From the NCBI GenBank assembly GCA_020747065.1, contig JAGMVK010000007.1, forward strand, positions 1,240,001 through 1,304,000: 64,000 nucleotides of DNA, in the 5' to 3' direction. This DNA is from Cadophora sp. MPI-SDFR-AT-0126. Taxonomy: Eukaryota; Ascomycota; Leotiomycetes; Helotiales; Ploettnerulaceae. A program made the position numbers and the translations under genes. The notes beneath the pieces were generated by a model. That model was not told the origin of the DNA, made no database searches, and saw nothing but the letters and a program-made list of their open reading frames with translations. Below, piece by piece: positions 45,553-55,765 of this stretch (positions are counted from its first letter, which is position 1; the number at the start of each line of letters is the position of its first letter).

Positions 45553-47261
45553 ATGCCTAGGTATGTTCCCCGCTTCCCCTCCACCAAACCATCTAACATA
45601 CGGTCAGGGAAATTATCACGGTTCAGGCCGGCCAGTGTGGCAACAGCAGTGAGTTTGACCCGGACCAGTGTCACGTACGGCAACTTATATGTGAATGCAG
45701 TTGGCAGCCAGTTTTGGCAGCAGCTCTGTCAGGAGCATGGTATCAGTCAAGATGGGAATTTGGAGGATTTCGCAACTGAGGGGGGAGACCGGAAAGATGT
45801 TTTCTTTTACCAATCAGACGACACGAGATATATCCCACGAGCCATTTTGATCGATTTGGAGCCTCGAGTATGTTCGAAATTGGAATTTGAACCCACTCCG
45901 GCAGCCCTTTATGCTGACCTCTGTAGGTTCTGAACGGCATTCAAACTGGCCCATACAAGAACATATACAACCCAGAGAACTTTTTTGTCGGGAAAAATGG
46001 GGTGGGAGCTGCCAATAATTGGGGAGATGGATATCAAACAGGAGAATTGGTTCACGAAGATGTTATGGAGATGATCGATCGAGAAGCGGACGGCAGTGAC
46101 TCTCTGGAGGTATGATGGCAAAGGATTTGGCGGGGACAATATACTGATATTTGGAAGGGATTCATGATGCTTCATTCAATAGCAGGAGGTACTGGTTCGG
46201 GCCTGGGCTCATTCCTGCTGGAACGATTGAACGACCGCTTCCCAAAGAAGATCATCCAGACATATTCGGTATTCCCCGATACAACAAATTCCGGCGACGT
46301 CGTAGTTCATCCGTACAACAGTCTGCTTTCGATGAGAAGGTTAACACAGAACGCGGACTCGGTAGTGGTCTTGGATAACGGTGCCTTGTCTCGCATAGCA
46401 GCGGAGCGATTGCATGTCCAAGAGCCTTCTTTCCAACAGACGAATCAACTGGTGAGATAAGTTTCGATTGATTTGGACTTGATTTGGACGTCACACACTA
46501 ATACGAGTGTAGGTCTCTACAGTCATGTCAGCAAGCACGACGACCCTCCGATACCCTGGCTATATGCACAACGATCTCGTTAGCATCGTTGCTTCGCTAA
46601 TACCAACACCTCGCTGCCATTTCCTAATGACATCCTACACGCCGTTCACAGGCGACAATCTCGAGCAAGCCAAGACGGTGCGAAAGACCACAGTGTTAGA
46701 TGTTATGCGCCGGCTGCTCCAACCGAAAAATCGAATGGTGTCAACCGTTCCAGGGAAGAAGAGTTGCTATATTTCAATTTTGAATGTTATTCAAGGTGAT
46801 GTCGATCCAACCGATGTACATAAGAGTCTTCTCCGAATCAGGGAGCGGAAGCTTGCGACTTTCATTCCTTGGGGTCCTGCCAGTATCCAAGTAGCCTTGA
46901 CGAAGAAGAGCCCATACATTCCTATGAACCATCGAGTGAGCGGACTGATGTTGGCAAATCACACCAGCATTGCCACGGTAGGGTGTCACATATATTCACA
47001 TTACTCCTTGCTGACATGTGCTTGCAGCTTTTCAAACGTATTGTCAGACAATATGATGGTATGCGGAAGCGTAATGCCTTTATGGAGGGCTACAAGAAGA
47101 CTGCTCCATTTTCTGATAACCTCAACGAGTTTGATGAGGCAAGGGAGGTTGTGACGGATCTCATTGCAGAGTATGAAGCAGCAGAGGATGCCGATTACCT
47201 GAATTTTGATGCAGCGGACAAGGCAGTTGCTGGAGAGGCTGGAGACAAGCGAGTCTCGTAG
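45553..47261 (+). CDS. Gamma-tubulin
   Basis: The microtubule-nucleating tubulin of the spindle pole body gamma-tubulin complex. Seven exons: 45553-45560 (only 8 coding nt), 45608-45648, 45701-45867, 45927-46109, 46158-46451, 46513-46977 and 47028-47261. They join exactly to 463 residues. The N-terminus [20 protein letters not shown] and [11 protein letters not shown] are diagnostic of gamma rather than alpha or beta tubulin. The GTP-binding tubulin signature GGTGSGLG lies in the [19 protein letters not shown] segment. [31 protein letters not shown] and the [17 protein letters not shown] block are also typical. The C-terminus is moderately acidic ([17 protein letters not shown]). It starts 344 bp from, and runs away from, the Nup85 gene. 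Confidence 0.96.
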
Positions 47262-47712
47262 ATGTTTATACGGGTGGGGTCAAGAATTTGGGGCAAAGGA
47301 GCTAGGCGGCGTTCTTCTAATGATTAATGATACCAATATGAAGGATGTTCTAGGGGTATTTCACTCACGTGTCCATTGTTTTGATTGCCCCTTTTTGTCC
47401 TTAGGTATCAACCTCCCCACCCGCCATGAAGAGCTAAACGTCATCGTACAAAAGCATTCGGAAAAGGCACCAGGTGGCATAACAGGGAAGCTTCTTCTCA
47501 CCACTTGATCGATCGGCAAGCCAGGTCCGACCGAATAATGTCATAGTCTTAACGTGGTGGGTGCTTCTCGTAACTACAAGTTTTCCATCTGCAAATTTCC
47601 TTTCCTCAACCACAACCGAAAAATCCAACATTCAACATACAATATTTCACACTGTAAGCTCTTGTTCCAAGCAATTGGGGCAAGACAGAAAAGCTGATAC
47701 AGTCAGATCAAA
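47262..47712. other. Intergenic region
   Basis: About 450 bp holding the 3' UTR of the gamma-tubulin gene and the promoter of the next small gene. Frames here (47206-47508) overlap the tubulin end in another phase and are not supported. Confidence 0.45.
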
Positions 47713-48015
47713 ATGTCAGGAGCAAAGAGCAAAGCCGAAATCATCGACGAGCGCGTAGCCAACCTCCCACTTCCAGAAGACCCTCCAGTAGCTTCAGACT
47801 GGAACTCAGCAAACGCCAAAACAGTCAATACCAATGCAGCCAACCGACAAGAAGAACTTCCTCCACCCAGCAGCGAAGTTTCCGATACTGGATTGGAGGG
47901 AGCTGCCACCAAGGGCAGTGGCGTCAGAGAGGCAGGAGGTGCTGACTTGAGCAAGGTCGGAAGGGAAGGCAAGGATAATTTGGATGGGCTACCAAAGGAT
48001 GCGAAGAAGAAATAG
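47713..48015 (+). CDS. Small hydrophilic hypothetical protein (100 aa)
   Basis: A single-exon 100-residue protein, MSGAKSKAEIIDERVANLPL onward. It is almost wholly polar and rich in Ala, Gly, Asp, Glu and Lys, with no predicted membrane or signal segment and no cysteine or histidine. The composition and the GREGKDNLDGLPKDAKKK end resemble LEA-like, disordered stress proteins found in many fungi. The frame is well isolated, its start context (TCAAAATGTC) is good for a fungal start, and it is followed within 650 bp by another disordered hydrophilic gene on the same strand. Function unknown. Confidence 0.72.
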   Translation: MSGAKSKAEIIDERVANLPLPEDPPVASDWNSANAKTVNTNAANRQEELPPPSSEVSDTGLEGAATKGSGVREAGGADLSKVGREGKDNLDGLPKDAKKK

Positions 48016-48657
48016 AGGGTTCTGCGAAACTATTCTGCATGTATCATGGCACTGAGCATTTACATGGCTTAGTGTAGACAGAGCTTAACGAGAGAAAGAT
48101 CTTGAGAGCTTGGCACTCCTACAATACAATACAATCAAATCAAAATCACCTAAATTCTTTACGCGTCATATGACACTGTTAATTGGCCATCCCAGGGTTG
48201 CTACATTCATAGATTAAATATTACAGATTCTCTCTTCAAACTTCCCTCCTCACAGTAGCATCGAAAAATGTTTATGGCACGTGATCCATCTACCCCTCCA
48301 GCCCCTCCACTGACGTCGAAGAAGACCTTCTAACACTGAAGTCTCCATGACATGACATGACATGGCGTGGGCGCAGCTCGACATTCTCGAACTCTCCAGC
48401 AGCTGCATGTCGCAATGAACATGAGAGCTCTGAGTGGCCGCGGTCAAATATATAGGCTTTTTGGGGTGATGTCATATGGGCCGTTGATCTTGTATGAGGC
48501 GATGCTAGTACAGCAACTAGCACTGGAGCATTGAGAGCTGAGGTGCCTTGATCTGAGGGGCAGCTTGTGAGCTTCGAATAATTATAAGACTTGATCAGTT
48601 TCTGTTAACACCAAATCTGCTCTTCAAGTACATTATAAGATACGAACAACTCTCAAA
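48016..48657. other. Intergenic region
   Basis: About 640 bp between two small same-strand genes. It contains a short ATGAC tandem repeat at about 48347-48364. Minus frames 48250-48523 are not supported. Confidence 0.5.
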
Positions 48658-49415
48658 ATGTCTACCCTCAACCCTCCATATGGCAAGAAGGTAAGAGAAT
48701 CTCGCTTCCCGTTCTCTTTGTCAACAAAACGGTAGTTTGCATATGCAGGCAGCCTGACCCCACATCGTAACCATAACTTCGAGATTCTGAGCCCACATTT
48801 TCTGACTTTCAAACCCAGGTCAACGACCCCAATGCACCCCCAATCGTCGAAGGAGCAGGCGTCGTGACTCCTGACTCCCTCGCAGCAGAGTCCACCCGTC
48901 AAGGGGGAAAGTTCGCCGAGAACCGCAACAACGAGCCCCAAGATGTCTCTGGTCCAAACTCCACAGTTGCCAACGAGAACACCTCGGAAGCCAAACGCCT
49001 AGACCCCGCCCCGTATGCCCAAGCACGCGAGCCTGACGAAGATTGGGTTGAGGAGAAAAATTCGGGTGCTGGCTCGTCACACCCTGATTCTACCGGTGAA
49101 CAGCGTGGCTCGTCTGGGAATAATACAGGAGGGTCGAGCAAGGCTGGAGTAGCGCCAACTTATGTGATCAGCCAGTACTTAAACACTGGTAAAACCAAGG
49201 GAAAGGACTTGCACGAAGGCGGATTTGAGAGCCATGATGCAAACAATGCCAGCTTCAACTCGGACATTGGTTCAAAGGACGACCCGAGCAGATTGGCCGA
49301 ACAGAGGTTCCGAACACATAATGCTGTTTATGATGTGAATAATGCGCTTCCTAGACAGGAGAGTGCGCCGGTGGATAATGCCTATGAAACTTTGAAGCGG
49401 GATGCTTCGGCATGA
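48658..49415 (+). CDS. Hydrophilic disordered hypothetical protein (209 aa)
   Basis: Exons 48658-48690 and 48819-49415 join in phase 0 through a 128-bp intron and give 209 residues. The start is MSTLNPPYGKKVNDPNAPPI. The body is rich in Asn, Ser, Gly, Asp, Glu and Ala and has no hydrophobic stretch, so it is probably disordered. Segments such as VVTPDSLAAESTRQGGKFAE and the SQYLNTGKTKGKDLHEGGFE stretch look conserved-protein-like, not random. The start context (CTCAAAATG) matches that of the gene just upstream. I do not recognise a family; a desiccation or stress-protein role is inference. It converges with MGS1, 163 bp away. Confidence 0.72.
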
Positions 49416-49578
49416 TTTGTACAGTACTGCAAGGAAAGAAAGTTGGATATCAATAACACCGAGTCGAAACATTGTGGATACTATCCTATACATACGCTGC
49501 AATTGTGCATCTATCCCAGACAAATTTGAGCGCCTCGCTAATAATCAAAACGATAATGCCAAATTTTCATTTCCAATC

Positions 49579-51216
49579 TCACCAAGCGCCAGGGTCAATC
49601 TCAGTCCCCAAATCTCTATTTTCCAAGAAAGTCCGTCCCTTGAGTTGCTCCGGGAGGTATTCTTGTACAACTCTGCCGTCCTTGTAGTTCGGGTTGTATT
49701 TATATTCATCTCCGTAGCCCAGCTCCTTCATAAGCTTCGTCGGGGCGTTTCTTAGATGTATTGGGATTGGTAAACTGGCAACTCCAGGTTCTCGCAACGC
49801 CGCGTATGCATTGTTCAGTCCTCGGTATGCTCTCGTGCTTTTCGGGGCTAAACAAAGAGCCACTGTGACATGAGCCAATGCTATCCTACACTCTGGCATT
49901 CCAATCTTCTCTGCAGCTGTATAAGCCCCTGTTGCAAGGCTTAACATGCTGTTGTCAGCTAAGCCAACGTCTTCTGATGCGATCACAACCATTCTCCGAG
50001 CAACGTAAAGAGGATCTTCTCCGGACTGTAGCATTCGTGCCAAGTAGTATAGAGCTGCGTCTGGGTCGCTGCCACGTACTGACTTATGGAATGCAGATAT
50101 CGTGTCATAATGTTGATCTCCAGCTCGATCATATACCAGAGTCTTCGTCAAAGAAGCCTTAATCTCGTCTTTTGTGATGGACGGCCTCGTTGACAGTCCC
50201 ATGGCTAGCTCCAGAAGATTCAGGGCCGTCCGAGCATCTCCATCTGAGAAAGCAGCCAAATACTTCAGGAGCTCCGAGTCCACCAAGTCGGATGCCGTAT
50301 AGTTCTGGCCTTCTGCAGAAAGAGCACGTTCTAGTATGTGGAGTATATCGGCGTCCGTTAATTTCGCCAGTGTGAATGTCCGACACCGTGATAGTAATGC
50401 ATTCTGAACCTTGAAGGATGGATTCTCTGTTGTAGCCCCGATCAGTGTAACCTGCCCAGATTCAACCGGCCCAAGAAACACGTCTTGCTGTGACTTTGAA
50501 AAGCGATGAATCTCGTCGCAAAAGATGATAGTCTTTCGCCCTGTCAAACCCAGTTCTCCCTTCGCCTCTGCAAATATCTTCTTGCAATCCGCCACTCCAG
50601 AACTTGTGCTGTTGATCTCCACGAACCGGCTGCCCACCATCGAAGCTATACAGCGCGCAATTGTTGTTTTTCCCGTTCCAGCACTTCCCCAGAGGATCAT
50701 CGACGGCACTCGGTCCTGCTCAATCAAGCTCCTCAGCACACCATTTTCTCCCACCAGTTCTTGCCCGCAAACTTGATTCAGGGAGGTTGGTCGCATTCGT
50801 TCTGCCAATGGCGCAGCTTTTTGAAAAGCATTTGTTTTCGGCTTCTTCGCCCGTTGCCCCTCCTCTACATGCACTGGGGCATCCGCCTCTTTCTCTTCCT
50901 TCGCATCAGGGGCGATATCATCGAAGGATCTCTTTCGTACGGGTTGAGTTGGAGTAGCCACACCATTGCTCTGGGCTTTCGGCTGGAAGCTCAATGTGGA
51001 GCCAGGCTCAATCTTGGGAGTTGGATATGTGGCAGCTCGTTTTGCTGCTGGTGTTTGGAAGAAGGTCGAGACGGATACGGGTGGCTTCTGGGAACTATTC
51101 TGTTGCTGAGGGAGCGGCGGAGAACCAGTATCAAGGAACAATTCGCATGAGGAATCTATATGGGCATTGATGTCTTTTGATTTAACCGCCTTGCTGCAAA
51201 TTGGACAGGCGACCAT
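49579..51216 (-). CDS. MGS1: AAA+ ATPase Mgs1/WRNIP1, replication-maintenance factor
   Basis: A DNA-dependent ATPase that works with PCNA and polymerase delta at stalled forks. It is an intronless gene of 545 residues. The N-terminal UBZ4 zinc finger binds ubiquitin, with Cys4, Cys7, His19 and Cys24 (VACPICSKAVKSKDINAHID). A disordered linker with KRSFDD and RAKKPK basic sites follows. The AAA+ module has Walker A GSAGTGKT at 177-184, Walker B IIFCDEIHRF, sensor 1 GATTENPSF and an SRCRTF arginine-finger region. The C-terminal MgsA-type part includes YYLARMLQSGEDPLYVARRM and ends YLPEQLKGRTFLENRDLG. Domain order and length match yeast Mgs1 and human WRNIP1. Confidence 0.95.
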   Translation of the reverse strand: MVACPICSKAVKSKDINAHIDSSCELFLDTGSPPLPQQQNSSQKPPVSVSTFFQTPAAKRAATYPTPKIEPGSTLSFQPKAQSNGVATPTQPVRKRSFDDIAPDAKEEKEADAPVHVEEGQRAKKPKTNAFQKAAPLAERMRPTSLNQVCGQELVGENGVLRSLIEQDRVPSMILWGSAGTGKTTIARCIASMVGSRFVEINSTSSGVADCKKIFAEAKGELGLTGRKTIIFCDEIHRFSKSQQDVFLGPVESGQVTLIGATTENPSFKVQNALLSRCRTFTLAKLTDADILHILERALSAEGQNYTASDLVDSELLKYLAAFSDGDARTALNLLELAMGLSTRPSITKDEIKASLTKTLVYDRAGDQHYDTISAFHKSVRGSDPDAALYYLARMLQSGEDPLYVARRMVVIASEDVGLADNSMLSLATGAYTAAEKIGMPECRIALAHVTVALCLAPKSTRAYRGLNNAYAALREPGVASLPIPIHLRNAPTKLMKELGYGDEYKYNPNYKDGRVVQEYLPEQLKGRTFLENRDLGTEIDPGAW

Positions 51217-51878
51217 CCTGCTCGGATTGGGGGTTTATTGTGGTGATACGAGTGGGATGTGTCTCTTAAGGCTTTGAAGACGGACGCGTGCGGAGCAGCA
51301 TGGGTGACGCGTTGAGCTTCAGGTTGCTCGCCTGGTAAATCTTAGCGCCTCGGACCCTGTAGCAAGTGGGCTTTCGATGTCCCCCTAACCGAAACGCTTC
51401 TAGCAACAGCTCGGGATTGCTCCGACAGACTGACCATAGGTATGATTTCATTAAGTCGTGAAACCTACCTACGATTTGAAGTATTGTTCTTTGGCAGACA
51501 CATTATTGTCCAACTCACGCTGAGAACATAGGATAAAAAAGAAGCTCCTTACAGACCAACCTGGATGGCTTTCCTACCCAGTGAGCTTGAAATATTGGTA
51601 GGTGAATAGGATCTTCATGATCCCTCTGGATGGATTCTATTGAGCAATGTAATTGGTTGGCGATCATACATTTGGTCCTTGGTACGATCCGAAAGCTTTG
51701 CTCCTCAAGTCACAACTGTCAGCAAAACCCCTGCTCTCCCATGGTGCTACGCCGCAAATATCAACGACTTGATGTAACGGGCAGTACGGCTATGAACGCG
51801 ACACAGCATCCTAATTCTCAATTTCACTTCACGCGTTTGTGAGTCTTGGAAAACTGACAATTCTGTCCAAATATCAAC
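51217..51878. other. Intergenic region (divergent promoters)
   Basis: About 660 bp between MGS1 and the P450 gene, transcribed away from each other. It is also the left border of the proposed metabolite cluster. No coding evidence is seen. Confidence 0.5.
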
Positions 51879-53942
51879 ATGGCGGTAGACCTACTCCTCA
51901 GCTACCAACAGCTTCTAGGCACCCTCTTGGCCTGCTGGGTTTCGGGGGTTATCTATGTTATCGTCAAAGGGTGGAAGTCGAGGATGCTGATATACAAATT
52001 GCAAAAGGATCCTCGAGCACTTGTGAGTACACCCAAGACATCATCCATTTTCAATGTCTCCTTCACTTCTCATTACATGTAGCATGAAGACTGACCAAAG
52101 ACCAAGCCCATACCCCGGTGGAATCCGATTACGGGTCATCTGCTATCTCTCGTCCCCTACCTCTCACGTCTACCAGCAGATGCGCACCAGAATTACCTTC
52201 TGGCGGAACTGTCGAATGACTTCCCACAATCCGATTCGGCGTATTACTTGGACATCTGGCCGTTTCTCCAGCCAGTTCTCCTGATTGCTTCACCTTCCTT
52301 GGCAATTCAGGCATGTCAACAGTACGATCTGGACAAGCCTGAAAGCATCACCAGATTCTTCGAGGTGAGCTCGATTCCCCAGCTCCTTACCTGTTTTTTG
52401 TATTAGCATCGTCATGGATACGGTGGGACTGGGCGGAATTCACCTCTTTACTTCCTTGAATCCAATTCTCTCTCTTTTCGGGGGCACACATCACGGTCGA
52501 CGGTTGTCATAACTTTCCCCAGTGGCTGTATACACTGTGAAGGGATTGATGAAGCAGTGCTAACATGTCAAAGCCTTTCGCCGGAAGAAAAGATCAGTAG
52601 GTCTTGGGGAGACTTCTTTGATTTCCTCCACTGGCTGTCTCAGGCACGGCTTGAGACATCATTATGGCACCCTCAAAGTATCCTAGACGTGGCACTTGCT
52701 GACTATTTCTTTTACCGTAGTATGTTCACCAGCAACGGACCTGAATGGAAGAAGTTGCGTTCAATGTTTAACCGAGGCTTCAGCGCCAATTATATCCTAG
52801 GCCAGATGGATCATATCGTCGAAGAAACAACGGAGTTTGTATCCATACTGAGGGAGCACGCTGCAAAGAAAGATATCTTCTCCTTGGATGAACTTCTCTG
52901 TGACTTCACAATGGACATCATCGGGGCTGTGACGCTCAATGCCAGGCTTCACTCACAGCGGCAGTACAATCAACTTGCCTACGCTATGAGAAGCCAGGTT
53001 AGATGGCACATATCCGCTGGCGAATTCAACCCCTTCAAGCGTTTCAATCCCATTCGACCACTGGTTCAATGGAACAACGGACGACTAATGAATGATTACA
53101 TTTCCAAGGAGCTTGACGAACGATTTGCAGAACGGCGGAGGAGTAAGGGAGCAGTCACACGGTCTATCATTGACATCGTCATCGAGGATTACATGTCCGA
53201 AAACGAAGTGGCAAGTCGATCTGAGAAATTGGACCCTTCCTTCAAGAAATGGGCCATTGTCCAAATCCGGCTATTTTTGTTTGCAGGACACGACTCTACG
53301 GCAACCAGCTTGTGTTACTCGTATCACTTGCTTTCGCAAAATCCGGGAGCCCTCGAACGAATTCGAGCTGAGCATGATGAAGTCTTCGGAACAGACCTTT
53401 CAACAGTTGCTGCCCAGCTACTAGAGCAACCACAGAAGATTAATCTTCTTCCCTACACGAATGCGGTCATCAAGGAAGCCATGCGACTATGGCCTGCGGC
53501 TGCAGGTATCCGGACCGGCACTCCTGAAACAATTCTGAGAGACGACAACGGAAATGAGTACCCAACAGAAAGAACGGCAATTTTGATCCTCCATAACGCC
53601 ATTCACAGGAACCCAAAGTACTGGAAGGAGCCCGATGCGTTCATCCCAGAGCGTTGGCTAGTGGGTCCCGAAGATCCCCTGTATCCAGTGAAAGGAGCCT
53701 GGAGACCATTCGAATTTGGTCCAAGGAACTGTATTGGGCAAACCTTGGTGATGCAGGACATGAAGACAGTGCTTGCAATGACACTGAGGGAATTCGATAT
53801 CCGAAATGCATATGCCGAGTGGGATGAACTACACCCAAGAAATGGATTGAAGACTGTCTTGGGAGAAAGAGCGTATCCTGTTTTTGTATCATCTGTTCAT
53901 CCAGCTGATGGGTTTCCATGCAGAGTAACAGTCAGAAAGTAA
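51879..53942 (+). CDS. Cytochrome P450 monooxygenase
   Basis: A haem-thiolate monooxygenase anchored in the ER, probably a tailoring enzyme of the neighbouring cluster. Exons 51879-52022, 52101-52364, 52574-52596 and 52721-53942 join exactly to 550 residues. The 23-nt third exon encodes PFAGRKD plus part of the next codon and supplies the P450 segment before MFTSNGPEWKKLRSMFNRGF (helix C). Residues 5-30 form the membrane anchor, followed by the proline hinge KPIPRWNP. The I-helix oxygen motif is AGHDST at 332-337, ExxR is Glu396/Arg399, and the haem loop FEFGPRNCIGQ places the ligand at Cys481. A frame open between 52557 and 52720 reads through intron 3. The P450 family cannot be given without a search. 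It lies on the same strand as the reductase 1.8 kb downstream. Confidence 0.9.
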
Positions 53943-54317
53943 CAGAACAGGTTGGGGATTCTGCAGATGAGGCCTGCCAGGAAATACGACAGTCAAAAGA
54001 AAAACATTCAAACCATGTCTTAGGAGAAATAGCATAACCTGACTTTGTGGCATGAGTTTTTTCTGCATGCTAACAGTGATATCTATCAAGTAAGAAGGGG
54101 ACTGCGGGATTCTCCAAGCAAATATATCGATGACTACTGGTTTGAGGCAGCAAGTCAGGACTCTGAGTCAGAAAATTTTGCAAACAGAGAGCTAGCGACG
54201 ACCAGGGGTCTGCTACTCTCCAGACTAGCAAACGAAATTTTTCCTTCAAATTCTCCACATAAGTGACCCTTTAATATGTCCAAATAATGGCTTTGGGCAT
54301 CATTCAAAGCAAAGAAT
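53943..54317. other. Intergenic region
   Basis: About 375 bp between the P450 stop and the tRNA gene. It is AT-rich, with no coding evidence. Confidence 0.5.
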
Positions 54318-54423
54318 GCCCGGGTAGCTCAATCGGTAGAGCGTGTGGCTCTTAATTCTGGAATATCTTGATATTCTATCACTAAACACCTCAAGGTCGT
54401 GGGTTCGAGCCCCACCTCGGGCT
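54318..54423 (+). tRNA. tRNA-Lys (anticodon CUU) with a 33-nt intron
   Basis: The 5' half 54318-54354 and 3' half 54388-54423 fold as a tRNA. The acceptor GCCCGGG pairs with CTCGGGC (one G-U). The D stem GCTC/GAGC is intact. The anticodon loop reads CTCTTAA with anticodon CTT. The T arm GTGGG-TTCGAGC-CCCAC is complete. The A box (TAGCTCAATCGG) and B box (GGTTCGAGCC) of the Pol III promoter are intact. The intron sits after position 37, as usual for eukaryotic nuclear tRNA genes. It contains a perfect stem-loop, GAATAT-CTTG-ATATTC. Two oddities: the anticodon stem TGTGG/CCTCA has a T-T mismatch in the middle, and the base after the acceptor stem is T, unusual for tRNA-Lys. Both halves otherwise match a standard eukaryotic tRNA-Lys(CUU). 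Confidence 0.88.
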
Positions 54424-55765
54424 CAATTCCCGAGGTTCCCATAACTGGGAGCTTCTTCTCAACTTTTTGATTTTTGTTTGATTTTTGGAAGGGCAAAGAT
54501 TCACAGCTTTTCTGGAGATATATTTGCATCAAAATTTTCTCTTTTTGATGACCACTGATAAGTTAAGCGAGCTCGTTATCGTTTGGTGACTGTATCTGCT
54601 TGTCCGTAACTAGCTTGGTGTCCAAGCATTCTTAGTCATTGCTCCTCCGTCATGGCTTCCTCGACGTCCAAACGTTTTCCACCAGATGCAAGTAGCTCAG
54701 TCTTTCAGCATTCCGCCTGTCCTCTGGCTATTCAGGACTCTCCCATTTATCGTTTGCCTCTCGGGCAGCATGTCTGTGTCGTCCGGCAGGGGAGCCTCCT
54801 CGCCTTAGCAGATGATATTAGATAGCCAGTCAAGCAAAGTCCTCATTTCACAGTCCTGGGTCTTGCGAATAAGGAAGTTCAACACCCGAAGGTACAATTT
54901 AGTAGCACCAACTCATGCTTTTTGATGCAAATTCTGAAGTGATGTAGGCAATGTCGGAATGTCCCTCCGTATTTTTGTCGCATCGTTGAATGGAAGTTCA
55001 CCTTTAACTGTTCTCTGCCATTCGGCTGGTGGGCACATACGGCACATATCCACAGAGCGAAAGCTCCATAGCAATATGTGGTTATATGGTGTTCCTTAAG
55101 GATTTCACGTAATTCTATAGTTTGAAATTTTGAAGTGGAAGAAATTTTCCCTTTCGAGCGCAAATCTTGCTTGGACTGGGAAGAACCACAGCCGGTCCGA
55201 TGCAATTCATGCAACGAGTGGGACACAACATCCGAGAATTCGCATTGATTTGAATTCCTTCCACCATTTGGTGGGTGGTCAAGTGTTCAAAATTTTACCC
55301 AATTATAACCCAGGTAGTACTGTCAAACTTTGGAACATAGTCAGCGCGACTGTGTCGACGGACGGAAGTATACCACCGGGCACAATCACTGACAGTGTGA
55401 GAAGTTATAGTCATGATCACACAATACAACACAGTTACTACTTTTGGTTCCAATACGTTGTCAATATCTCGCAAATATGGACCAGGTTCCAGGTATCCCA
55501 ACAGTAACAGTCTACCAATCGAAGATCCTAGTTCCAGAACTAAATCTCGCAATGCTCACCTCGTGCAGCTTACCATTAGAAATGATCATCTCGCGTTGTC
55601 TGTCATCAGAACAATTTCAGAGACACAGCCGATCATCCAACGTCAGCATGCCTAACATAAAGCTTCGGTATCCAAGACTGCTTTTTTTCCAATTACTGAC
55701 CGTTCTTGCCTTTTAGCTCGATCACATATTTTGTTTCTAGCTTCCTTTGTGCCTTCCATTTCATT
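54424..55765. other. Intergenic region within the putative cluster
   Basis: About 1.3 kb between the tRNA and the reductase gene. It shows no gene. A dyad with the core TAAGCGAGCTC flanked by GATAA and TTATC lies at about 54556-54580. Small frames on both strands (for example 54879-55226 minus and 55130-55507 plus) are unsupported. Confidence 0.5.

Noticed and set aside
54329..54532. Minus-strand ORF of 67 codons (GIEPEVGLEPTTLRC-type peptide)
   Set aside because: It is the antisense translation of the tRNA-Lys gene, a known database artefact.
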